Source: Bacillota bacterium
GTDB taxonomy: Bacteria; Bacillota; Clostridia; Oscillospirales; Ruminococcaceae
Assembly: GCA_023396225.1 (NCBI GenBank)
Contig: JAEWWT010000016.1
Coordinates: 1-8,495, forward strand
Direction: 5' to 3'
Length of the DNA: 8,495 nt
Below the pieces are notes generated by a model, which worked only from the letters and a program-made list of their open reading frames with translations, was not told the origin of the DNA and ran no database searches. This document shows positions 1-6,265 of the stretch, piece after piece. A program made the position numbers and the translations under genes. The first letter of the stretch is position 1. Every line of letters begins with the position of its first letter.

Positions 1-33
1 CTCGTTTAAAAAAAGTGTAAACCTTTCATTCAT
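1..33 (-). CDS. 5' end of an unidentified gene, cut by the window edge
   Basis: Only the first 11 codons are present (MNERFTLFLNE), read leftwards from an ATG at 33. The start is supported by a purine-rich ribosome binding site, GAAGGGGG on the minus strand at about 41-48, seven bases from the ATG. A plausible promoter lies farther upstream at 81-109. Eleven residues are too few to name a family. The irregular repeat cluster upstream (150-263) would fit a transposase or recombinase gene at the end of a mobile element, but that is inference from context only. Confidence 0.55.
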   Translation of the reverse strand, partial: MNERFTLFLNE

Positions 34-80
34 GTCTTTTCCCCCTTCAAATTCTAATTATTTCGTAGTGTTTAATCAAT

Positions 81-109
81 CTATAATTTAAGTTCATCAC
101 TCTGCTCAA
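81..109 (-). promoter_or_regulatory. Candidate sigma-A promoter of the left-edge gene
   Basis: On the minus strand TTGAGC (104-109) and TTATAG (81-86) are separated by 17 bases. Transcription would start near 74 and give a leader of about 40 bases before the ATG at 33. The spacing is ideal; the hexamers match the consensus only moderately. Assignment is by eye. Confidence 0.4.
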
Positions 110-149
110 ATATGGATAACAAACATACTATTTTACTACTTATTTATCA

Positions 150-263
150 CATATAACCTGACCACACAACCTCAAAAACTTCCGAAAAAACATCTAACCT
201 GACCTCTCACAACCCCTGACATCTAACCTGACCTCTCGCCAAGCACTGACATCTAACCTGACC
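150..263. repeat. Four copies of a 14-bp motif, CATCTAACCTGACC
   Basis: The motif occurs at 150-163 (CATATAACCTGACC, one mismatch), 191-204, 220-233 and 250-263 (three exact copies). Start-to-start distances are 41, 29 and 30 bases. The last two copies are preceded by CTGA, and the second and third continue with TCTC, so the repeated unit extends somewhat beyond 14 bases. The array sits upstream of the promoter of the left-edge gene. Direct repeats spaced by about three helical turns are typical of binding sites for an oligomeric protein, for example transposase sites at the ends of IS21-like or Tn7-like elements, iterons, or a regulator's operators. The sequence alone does not decide between these. 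Confidence 0.8.
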
Positions 264-852
264 ACTTGACTATCAAAAACCGCTCTTATGGACTTGTTTC
301 CACGAAGCGATATTTTCATGATTTTACTCAGTGGGTTTTATACCCATATGTGCTAAAACCCCTGATATATAAGGGTTTTCGGTACACTCACTCTTTTACC
401 CTTGACATCAATACTATACTCTCAACGTGGCACGATAGGATTTATATAATGTCAACCCAGCTTAATAATATTTTACAATATTTCAGCCCGCTTTTTACGT
501 TTATATTTCCATATAATAGAATAAATATTGTAAGTTCCTAAGACATATCATTGACAGTCTAAAGGTCGTGGGGATAGGTAAAATGACCTATAGAAATATC
601 CTTAACAGAGATGTCATTTTCAATGCAAAAAATTATTGGGACACTTACTTCGCAAAAATTTACAACAGTAATATTTACTAAATTAAAGAATCCCACAAAT
701 CTGAAGAATATTAAGTATTAAAGAACCTAATGCAACAATAGAAATTCCAATGTTCTGATTATTCTATTTCTTAATTTTTTCATATTCTAAACGTCATTTC
801 ATATTATTGCTTACAAGATCACTACAAAATATTTTAGTAACTTAAAACTTCA
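264..852. other. Long non-coding interval with inverted repeats
   Basis: I find no convincing gene in these roughly 590 bases on either strand. The longest open frame (plus strand, TTG at 266 to 541) has no ribosome binding site and an unconvincing composition. The interval does contain several small inverted repeats: TGGGT/ACCCA (332-346), AAAACCC/GGGTTTT (355-379), TTGACAT/ATGTCAA (402-455), ATAGGT/ACCTAT (574-591) and AAAATGAC/GTCATTTT (580-620). A short hydrophobic reading frame without a proper start lies on the minus strand at about 683-783. The interval may be degraded mobile-element DNA, but no identifiable remnant was recognised. Confidence 0.6.
332..379. repeat. Overlapping, mutually exclusive hairpins
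   Basis: GGGTTTTA (333-340) is the exact reverse complement of TAAAACCC (354-361). Most of that second segment (AAAACCC, 355-361) also pairs with GGGTTTT (373-379) across an 11-base loop. A third small hairpin, TGGGT/ACCCA, lies at 332-346. One central arm can therefore pair either upstream or downstream, as in attenuators, or the whole can be read as an inverted-repeat protein site. There is no long T-run on either side, so a classical terminator is not supported. Confidence 0.5.
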
Positions 853-1389
853 TTAGTACACATAGTTTATTGTTGCTCTAAACCTTACTCCATCCTGATA
901 TCCCAAAAATCCAGCAATGTCATAATCCTTATTGGGATTTTCTTTTATTTTATTTTTTAAATCATCAGAATCTGATTTAATTGTTTCAAAGTATAAATCC
1001 AAATTACTCACTGACATATTATTTTTAAATGGGAATTCAGTATATGTATCATTTGCTTCTTCAATATACACTCCATCATCTATTCTGCTAAAAGACGCTT
1101 TGATTTCTTCTGTATATTCACCAAATTGTACCTTATTCTCTTTTATAGGACAAAGATAATCTGTTGACCAATACTGTGGATATGTCATTCCTTTTACGAT
1201 TTTTTTATCATCAAGTGAGATATTACCGAAGGTTCTACTATTTTCACTCATAAATATCATTATTTCGTTTGCGTCTGTTATCCAATTACTAAATAAAGAT
1301 GGAATGGGAATATCTAATGATTGTCCCTCAGTGATGCTATATTCGTCAATCTCATTCCAATATATTTTTTCTATCGTAACATTTGCCAT
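853..1389 (-). CDS. Hypothetical protein, 178 residues
   Basis: I do not recognise a family. The protein is acidic and rich in Asn, Ile and aromatic residues, with alternating hydrophobic stretches that suggest a mainly beta fold. It contains conspicuous Trp and Tyr residues and ends in RATINYVY. The ATG at 1389 was chosen because AAGGA lies seven bases upstream (1397-1401). A longer form from a GTG at 1452 (199 residues) has no comparable binding site. With the ATG start there is no signal peptide, so the product would be cytoplasmic. The frame also stays open upstream into the end of the preceding lipoprotein gene, where it would encode a short hydrophobic stretch. About 100 bases separate it from the preceding stop at 1491, and it is probably the last gene of the same transcript. 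No clear terminator follows. Confidence 0.7.
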   Translation of the reverse strand: MANVTIEKIYWNEIDEYSITEGQSLDIPIPSLFSNWITDANEIMIFMSENSRTFGNISLDDKKIVKGMTYPQYWSTDYLCPIKENKVQFGEYTEEIKASFSRIDDGVYIEEANDTYTEFPFKNNMSVSNLDLYFETIKSDSDDLKNKIKENPNKDYDIAGFLGYQDGVRFRATINYVY

Positions 1390-1396
1390 TATAAAA

Positions 1397-1401
1397 TCCT
1401 T
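1397..1401 (-). promoter_or_regulatory. Ribosome binding site that decides the start at 1389
   Basis: AAGGA on the minus strand is followed by seven bases (TTTTATA) and ATG. This favours the 178-residue product over the longer reading frame that begins at the GTG at 1452. Confidence 0.55.
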
Positions 1402-1490
1402 GTTGCTTTTGCTGTCATGAAATATCGTAATACCGTTATTTGAAATTGGCACGCTTGTAAATACTGTAGTTATTAAACAGAACCTATACT

Positions 1491-2750
1491 TTATGAATCC
1501 TCGCCTACAGTACTTGAATTTGATTGATTATTTTTGTATTTTTCAAGCACAGAATTAACATAATCCTCGCCATATATTTTAATGCTTTCATCAACATGTG
1601 TAACTATATAATCAGTTACCAATTGATTAAGATATTCATAATCACAATCAATTGGCAGGCTTTGGATTCTTCGAGCATATTCCAAAGCATTAATTTCATT
1701 ATTTTTAAATTGTGATTCTATGCAATTTTTTTCAACTTCAAGAAAACCGTTTACAGTTATATAATCATATGTATCAGTAGCAATTATATAAATTTTTTGA
1801 TTCATAGCAGGGTCAATATTCCCGCTGTCTGTAACAGCCTCAACTTTTACTGTAACTATACCTCTTCCATTTTTAAGGGAAGTACAACTTACTTCAAAGG
1901 TTGGATTATCTACAGAAACATATTGTACTTTTTCAGATAATAAACAGGCATTTGAATAGCTGCAAGTCACTTTATAACTTTCTACATTTTCTAAACAACA
2001 ATTAATACTATATAAAAGTTTTATAGTAGATGAATGATTAATTTGATTTAAACTTTCAAGATCTGATTCTACACTTACATAAAATGCTTCATCATTAAAG
2101 AGATTCCCTTCTTTTTCTAAACTACTACTATTTTTAATAATAACAACATTGCTTTCAGCAGTTACATCAATATCAACAAATTGCTTAACTTTAATATATA
2201 TTAATTCATAATATCCCGATAGAGGAAGCATATAAGAATTTTGATTACTAACATTTTCTACAGATTGATAGTTTATTCCATCAGTTGAAGCAAGAACCTC
2301 AAAATTCCCGTTTGGATTTCTTGAATTCCAATTAATATTAATTACATTATTTTCAATGTCATATTGAGCATCTGCCATTATAACAGGTGTTTCAGGTTTG
2401 ATGATTACAGACGATGTTTCATCCGCATTCTCTTTAATTGTGGTAATTTTCTGTGTAGTTACTTCTGTATTTTCAGTTGTTGTAATGGTTTGTGATGTAT
2501 TGGCAGACTGCGTTAAAGTTTCTTGTTTTAAAGGTTCGGTTTGCGTTATGGTAGTTTGTTTTGGTGTTGTTTGTGATGTTTCTTTTTTCACTGCTGTAGT
2601 TTCTTTCACAGTCGATTCAGATGCTTCAGTTTGCACAGTAGTTGAAGTTTGCTGTGTTTCTACCTCTTTATCCTTGTCGTTCACACAGGAGGTAAGCAAA
2701 ACTGAAAAAACAATTGATAATATTATTAATTTTGTAACTTTTCTTTTCAT
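1491..2750 (-). CDS. Thr-rich-stalk lipoprotein with fibronectin-III-like domain
   Basis: The 419-residue product starts with a lipoprotein signal peptide: MKRK, a hydrophobic core, then the lipobox LTSC with Cys22 as the lipidation site. This predicts an anchor in the outer face of the membrane. Residues about 30-115 are a Thr/Gln/Glu-rich low-complexity stalk. Residues about 118-206 look like a fibronectin type III domain (INWNS near 139-143, STDGINY near 155-161, final SNVVII). Residues about 222-340 appear to be a second beta-rich domain, and about 340-407 a helical tail. The exported part has seven further cysteines (251, 252, 263, 269, 289, 343, 369), which is many for a Firmicutes lipoprotein. 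The ATG at 2750 was chosen because GGAGG lies eight bases upstream; a TTG at 2765 overlaps that site. The gene starts 18 bases after the neighbouring paralogue ends, so the two are probably cotranscribed. Its ligand is unknown. Confidence 0.85.
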   Translation of the reverse strand: MKRKVTKLIILSIVFSVLLTSCVNDKDKEVETQQTSTTVQTEASESTVKETTAVKKETSQTTPKQTTITQTEPLKQETLTQSANTSQTITTTENTEVTTQKITTIKENADETSSVIIKPETPVIMADAQYDIENNVININWNSRNPNGNFEVLASTDGINYQSVENVSNQNSYMLPLSGYYELIYIKVKQFVDIDVTAESNVVIIKNSSSLEKEGNLFNDEAFYVSVESDLESLNQINHSSTIKLLYSINCCLENVESYKVTCSYSNACLLSEKVQYVSVDNPTFEVSCTSLKNGRGIVTVKVEAVTDSGNIDPAMNQKIYIIATDTYDYITVNGFLEVEKNCIESQFKNNEINALEYARRIQSLPIDCDYEYLNQLVTDYIVTHVDESIKIYGEDYVNSVLEKYKNNQSNSSTVGEDS

Positions 2751-2763
2751 TCTATTTTCCTCC
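2507..2763 (-). repeat. Duplicated lipoprotein leader, copy B
   Basis: This segment covers the ribosome binding site, signal peptide and most of the Thr-rich stalk of the 1491-2750 gene. Aligned by eye to 3336-3590 it differs at about 16 positions in roughly 250 bases. Similarity drops sharply to the left of 2507, where the C-terminal parts begin. Confidence 0.85.
2759..2763 (-). promoter_or_regulatory. Ribosome binding site for the lipoprotein starting at 2750
   Basis: GGAGG on the minus strand lies eight bases before the ATG at 2750. It overlaps the alternative TTG codon at 2765, which rules that codon out as the start. It sits inside the 18-base gap between the two lipoprotein genes. Confidence 0.75.
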
Positions 2764-2768
2764 AAAAT

Positions 2769-3578
2769 TTAATACAAATATTCATGTGGATCGGGAAATA
2801 ATTCTTTCAGCTCTTCAAACAATTCATTGGCATTAGAATCATTATTAGTAGAATTTATATCTCCGTAATCACCCACTGGAATAATTTCAATTTCTTGATT
2901 TTCGCTAAATCTTGCAGCGTATACACTGTAATAACCACTTACCTCAAAATGACCTTCTTCATCAGAAGAGTACACCACTTTCACTTCATTGTCATCTGCT
3001 ACATTTAATAGTTTTTCATACAGATTAGTTAGTTTTTCTTTTGAAATTGAATCAAAGTTTGCATAAACACCTATTTCTTCAATCTTATTGTACACATCTA
3101 AATCACCGACATAGTAATACTCATCCGGTGCTATTTTTCTAAAGTCATAACTCATTATCTCTCCTTTGTTTGTTATGTAATATCCAAAGCAATTTTCAAA
3201 ATACCAATGATTAAGTATAAATACCACTTCCGGCATATCACAAGAAGTATCTTCCTCATTTTCTGTAGTCGTTGTAACTTTCTTTGTAGATTCTTCGGTA
3301 ATTTTGGTTGTGCTTATTTGAGATGTTGTAGCAAACTGCGTTACAGTTTCTTGTTTTGAGGGTTCGGTTTGCGTGATGGTAGTTTGTTTTGGTGTTGTTT
3401 GTGATGATTCTGTTTTCACTGCTGTGGTTTCTTTCACAGCCGATTCAGATGTTTCAGTTTGCACAGTAGTTGAAGTTTGCCGTGTTTCTACCTCTTTATC
3501 CTTGTCGTTCACACAGGAGGTAAGCAAAACTGAAAAAATAATTGATAACATTATTAGTTTTATAAATTTTCTTTTCAT
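2769..3578 (-). CDS. Thr-rich-stalk lipoprotein, paralogous N-terminus, different C-terminal domain
   Basis: The 269-residue product has a lipoprotein signal peptide (MKRK, hydrophobic core, LTSC with Cys22) and a Thr/Glu-rich stalk to about residue 112. Both are nearly identical to those of the downstream gene at 1491-2750. The C-terminal domain (about 116-269) is unrelated to that of its neighbour. It is acidic, rich in Tyr and Phe, with beta-type segments (GYYITNKGEIMSYDF near 132-146; HFEVSGYYSVYAARF near 210-224) and a helix near 180-193. I cannot assign it to a family. It should be displayed on the outer face of the membrane. The start at 3578 has GGAGA seven bases upstream. A perfect -10 hexamer at 3623-3628 suggests it is the first gene of its own transcript. 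Confidence 0.85.
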   Translation of the reverse strand: MKRKFIKLIMLSIIFSVLLTSCVNDKDKEVETRQTSTTVQTETSESAVKETTAVKTESSQTTPKQTTITQTEPSKQETVTQFATTSQISTTKITEESTKKVTTTTENEEDTSCDMPEVVFILNHWYFENCFGYYITNKGEIMSYDFRKIAPDEYYYVGDLDVYNKIEEIGVYANFDSISKEKLTNLYEKLLNVADDNEVKVVYSSDEEGHFEVSGYYSVYAARFSENQEIEIIPVGDYGDINSTNNDSNANELFEELKELFPDPHEYLY

Positions 3579-3590
3579 TCTATTTTCTCC
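3336..3590 (-). repeat. Duplicated lipoprotein leader, copy A
   Basis: The partner of 2507-2763, with the same orientation and content. Several differences are silent in the protein, and a stretch of more than 50 bases around the lipobox is identical between the copies. Confidence 0.85.
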
Positions 3591-3622
3591 AATATTAATA
3601 AAGATAAGTATTAGGGACGGAA

Positions 3623-3628
3623 ATTATA
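3623..3628 (-). promoter_or_regulatory. Candidate -10 element for the lipoprotein genes
   Basis: A perfect TATAAT on the minus strand lies 45 bases upstream of the ATG at 3578, inside the 169-base gap after the propeller gene. No good -35 hexamer is present at 16-18 bases; the best is a T-rich run. The gap holds no obvious terminator, so read-through from the upstream operon is also possible. Confidence 0.35.
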
Positions 3629-3747
3629 AGTTCTTCTGCTGTAGTAAAAATGGTTATTTCTGCTGCTAATATGCGTTAAGTAATATGTTTTAATTTCATA
3701 CGCCTTCAACTTCCACAATAAAATAAAAAATACTGCCTGCTTACATT

Positions 3748-5577
3748 TTAATAATCATACTCCCACATTCCTACTTCAGTCAAGCAAGTTCCATCTGTCT
3801 TGCATCTATACATATTGCCTTGCCAATTCTTTATAAATATCCAATTATCAACAATATTTATATATTCTGCCTCAGTTTTACACAACTTTTTATAGTCTGT
3901 TCCGTCAGTATTCATACTACAGATATAATATTCATAATTATTACCCGATTCTGCACTAACTGGATTGCTTTCAATTACATATATCTTATCATCGTATATA
4001 TTTATACTCTTACATGATGTGCTGTATAGTAACTTTACTTCTGTTCCGTCATAATTCATTGTATATATGCCGTCTCCGCCACAATAGTAAATTTTATTGT
4101 TATATGTACAAATGCTGTAGGCAGGCTTTTCAGAAATATTAATTTCATTCTTTCCGTCAATATCTAAACTATAAATTATTTTATAACCACCTAAAAATAT
4201 TAATTTGTCATTAATAATACACATATTATCTGCATTATTTTGACTAATCACTTTTGCCCCTGTGTCATCTGTTTTTAATTTTATAATACGAGTATCATAT
4301 ATGTCAAAGCAATCGTCGGTTGTTTCTGACGATATATATATGCAGTCATTAGCAACAATTATATTTTTAGTTTTACCAATGCATCCATTCTTAGGCGTTA
4401 AAAAACTTTCCATCTTGTTTTTTTTCGTACCGTCTATTTTCACTTTGTACAAATACCCATAATCATTTTGATTAGCATAATAAATCCAACCATCTGATAT
4501 ATTAATACATGTTGCTGTATCATCACAGATTTTCTTTTTCTTAATACCTTTTTCATTAAAAGTATAGATACCATCAGAAAGACAAACATAATACATTCCA
4601 TTATATTTTGCAACGAATGATCCGTTTGAAAGATTGCTACTTGTATTTCCTTGCTTGTATTCAACTGTTTTTTCAGGATTTATATTAGCTTTATAATTTT
4701 TAGTTATTCCGTCTACAGTTTTAACTGCTACAACCTTATATTCAGCATTATAATCAGAATTCAATACTGTCAGATCAATGCTGGTATCTTTAGTTTCGGC
4801 TAATCTTTTATATTTTCCGTTAGTTTTGTTAAGCCTATACACAATATATTTTTCAGATTCGTTAACTGAATTCCAGGTAAACTTTTTATTACGAAAGTAG
4901 TCAGAATTATTAACTCTTGGCTCTGATTTTATAGCTTTATCAACAATTTCTTTTGGTATGTTCTTAACCTCAATTTCTTTAATTTCTGCATCGAAATCAT
5001 ACTCTATTAAGCCATTAAGATCAATTTTGTAATAATTATATTCAGTATCAGAATTAGAAATCTTTTTTTTACAATACAGCCAGGTATTTTTTACACCAAC
5101 ACATATGTTGATATTCCCATAGTCATTTGATTCATTTAAACATTGGTTAGCTAGATACCCATCATTACTATAAATTAGTATATTACTCGTGTATAGAGGT
5201 TCAGTGTCGGAATAAGGCGTTACATAAGTACTAAATATGTAAACATTTTCATTGCTTTTATAAATACCATAACAAGAATCTATAGCCCCATCTACTAACT
5301 TTTCTGTTTTTGAGCCATCAGTTTTAGTCCTGAATGCTCCTCCTGTTGCTGATGTGTTATAATAATATACCCAATCGTCAAGGACTTCTATGTCACAAGC
5401 AGTCTGCATACTTAATCTGGTTATACCTGTCCCGTCACTGTGGATTTTATAAAGCCTGCCGACATCATTATGATTTGAATAATAAATCCATTTATTTTCA
5501 ATCGCATAGCTTTTTATTGGCGTTACGATTGTACATAGCAGGATAACTGCCAGCAAAGTTGTAATTAGTTTTTTCAT
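3748..5577 (-). CDS. Secreted DUF5050-type repeat (propeller-like) protein with FN3-like insert
   Basis: The 609-residue product has a cleavable signal peptide (MKKL, hydrophobic core, probable cut after SYA at residue 25). It has no lipobox or sorting signal, so it is probably secreted. The mature part consists of repeats built on 'W-I/V-Y-Y ... LYK ... DGT ... L': clear units start at residues 30, 69, 364, 496, 531 and 579. These repeats resemble the DUF5050 family, which is expected to fold as a beta propeller. Between two repeat blocks, about 218-306, lies a fibronectin-III-like domain (FTWNSV near 233-238, EKYIVYR near 242-248, YKVVAVKTVDG near 280-290). The ATG at 5577 is preferred because AAGGA lies nine bases upstream; an ATG at 5586 directly abuts that site. 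The gene is closely coupled to the upstream chimera gene. No catalytic motif is visible; binding to a polymer or protein is the usual guess. Confidence 0.85.
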   Translation of the reverse strand: MKKLITTLLAVILLCTIVTPIKSYAIENKWIYYSNHNDVGRLYKIHSDGTGITRLSMQTACDIEVLDDWVYYYNTSATGGAFRTKTDGSKTEKLVDGAIDSCYGIYKSNENVYIFSTYVTPYSDTEPLYTSNILIYSNDGYLANQCLNESNDYGNINICVGVKNTWLYCKKKISNSDTEYNYYKIDLNGLIEYDFDAEIKEIEVKNIPKEIVDKAIKSEPRVNNSDYFRNKKFTWNSVNESEKYIVYRLNKTNGKYKRLAETKDTSIDLTVLNSDYNAEYKVVAVKTVDGITKNYKANINPEKTVEYKQGNTSSNLSNGSFVAKYNGMYYVCLSDGIYTFNEKGIKKKKICDDTATCINISDGWIYYANQNDYGYLYKVKIDGTKKNKMESFLTPKNGCIGKTKNIIVANDCIYISSETTDDCFDIYDTRIIKLKTDDTGAKVISQNNADNMCIINDKLIFLGGYKIIYSLDIDGKNEINISEKPAYSICTYNNKIYYCGGDGIYTMNYDGTEVKLLYSTSCKSINIYDDKIYVIESNPVSAESGNNYEYYICSMNTDGTDYKKLCKTEAEYINIVDNWIFIKNWQGNMYRCKTDGTCLTEVGMWEYDY

Positions 5578-5582
5578 AATTA

Positions 5583-6203
5583 TCATTCCTTATTCTTTCC
5601 TTTTGGAACAAGCAGTTGTTCATCAGTTCCGTCAGTCTTTAATTTATAAAATTGTCCATTATCATTGTTAATATAAATCATCCAGTCACCGGCATTATAA
5701 ATACTTGTCTTATATTTCGTCAGAGTATCTTCAACCTCACTCCAAATGTATACTATATCTCCATCATCCTCAAAGACCTTTCCATGGCTCTTAGATCCAT
5801 CCAATTTCATATGAGAATAATTATTTTTAAAAGTAGGTACATATAATTTCAGCACGCTTTTATCACGGCAAAGATGTTCCCTTGCATCAATTGTCGCACT
5901 ACCCGTGGCAGCAACCGCCTCAAAATATGCTCTGTTGATTTTATGATTATACTGAGTTGGTTTCAATGCCCAGACTGGTATACGCTGAATAGCCTTTCCA
6001 TAATAATCGCTACTTTCATCTGCAGTTTTCTTTGCTACTGCCTTTGGATTGTAATCCTGGGATGCCTTTTCAAACGTTTTTGCAATATACCATTTCATGC
6101 ATGTTTCTATTGCATCATTTTCTGAGTCTTTTGTCAGATTCATTGCAAGATAGAACTTTTCGTATACATCTTCATCTATAAAAAAATTTATTTTTCTATC
6201 CAT
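5583..6203 (-). CDS. Ribbon-helix-helix-like protein fused to one DUF5050-like repeat
   Basis: The 206-residue product has no signal peptide. Residues about 1-45 (RKINFFIDEDVYEKF, then helices ending KWYIAKTF) look like a ribbon-helix-helix or CopG-type DNA-binding fold. Residues about 70-168 form a middle region with motifs such as RIPVWALKP, YVPTFKNNYSHMKLDG and SHGKVFEDDG. It resembles hypothetical proteins I associate with Clostridia mobile elements, but I cannot name the family. Residues about 172-198 (DWMIYINNDNGQFYKLKTDG and following) match one unit of the repeats in the secreted protein encoded just downstream, which is odd for a cytoplasmic protein. The start at 6203 has GGAAG seven bases upstream; the adjacent ATG at 6206 is nearly as good. 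The TGA at 5583-5585 overlaps an ATG of the next frame, so translation of the two genes is probably coupled. Confidence 0.75.
   Translation of the reverse strand: MDRKINFFIDEDVYEKFYLAMNLTKDSENDAIETCMKWYIAKTFEKASQDYNPKAVAKKTADESSDYYGKAIQRIPVWALKPTQYNHKINRAYFEAVAATGSATIDAREHLCRDKSVLKLYVPTFKNNYSHMKLDGSKSHGKVFEDDGDIVYIWSEVEDTLTKYKTSIYNAGDWMIYINNDNGQFYKLKTDGTDEQLLVPKGKNKE
5587..5591 (-). promoter_or_regulatory. Ribosome binding site of the propeller gene, inside the chimera gene
   Basis: AAGGA on the minus strand lies nine bases before the ATG at 5577 and touches the ATG at 5586. It therefore supports the later start, which also gives a standard signal peptide beginning MKKL. The site falls within the last codons of the upstream gene. 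Confidence 0.6.
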
Positions 6204-6236
6204 CATTACACTTCCGTACTTCAAATTACTGTTTCC

Positions 6237-6265
6237 AGTATAATACTTTTATAATTAATTGTAAA
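6237..6265 (-). promoter_or_regulatory. Sigma-A promoter of the chimera-propeller operon
   Basis: On the minus strand TTTACA (6260-6265) and TATACT (6237-6242) are separated by exactly 17 bases. This is close to the vegetative consensus. Transcription would start near 6230, giving a leader of roughly 27 bases to the ATG at 6203. It is the best promoter in the window and lies just downstream of the recombinase terminator, so this operon should be expressed independently of the recombinases. Confidence 0.75.

Noticed and set aside
150..263. CRISPR array
   Set aside because: The repeated core is only 14 bp, spacing is irregular (29, 30, 41), intervals are about 15-27 bases and partly similar, and no cas gene is present.
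266..541. 91-residue plus-strand reading frame
   Set aside because: It starts at TTG without a ribosome binding site, spans inverted repeats, and has no recognisable protein features.
1390..1452. GTG start at 1452 for the small gene
   Set aside because: No ribosome binding site is suitably placed, whereas the ATG at 1389 has AAGGA at seven bases. It is kept as an alternative only.
2751..2765. TTG start at 2765 for the lipoprotein
   Set aside because: It overlaps the GGAGG that serves the ATG at 2750, and it would add MEENR in front of a standard signal peptide.
2398..3669. Plus-strand reading frames of 124 and 98 residues opposite the lipoprotein genes
   Set aside because: They are the complement of Thr-rich low-complexity codons, rich in Val, Cys and Ser, and exist only because of that composition.
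3579..3747. Terminator after the propeller gene
   Set aside because: There are T-rich runs but no GC-containing stem immediately before them.
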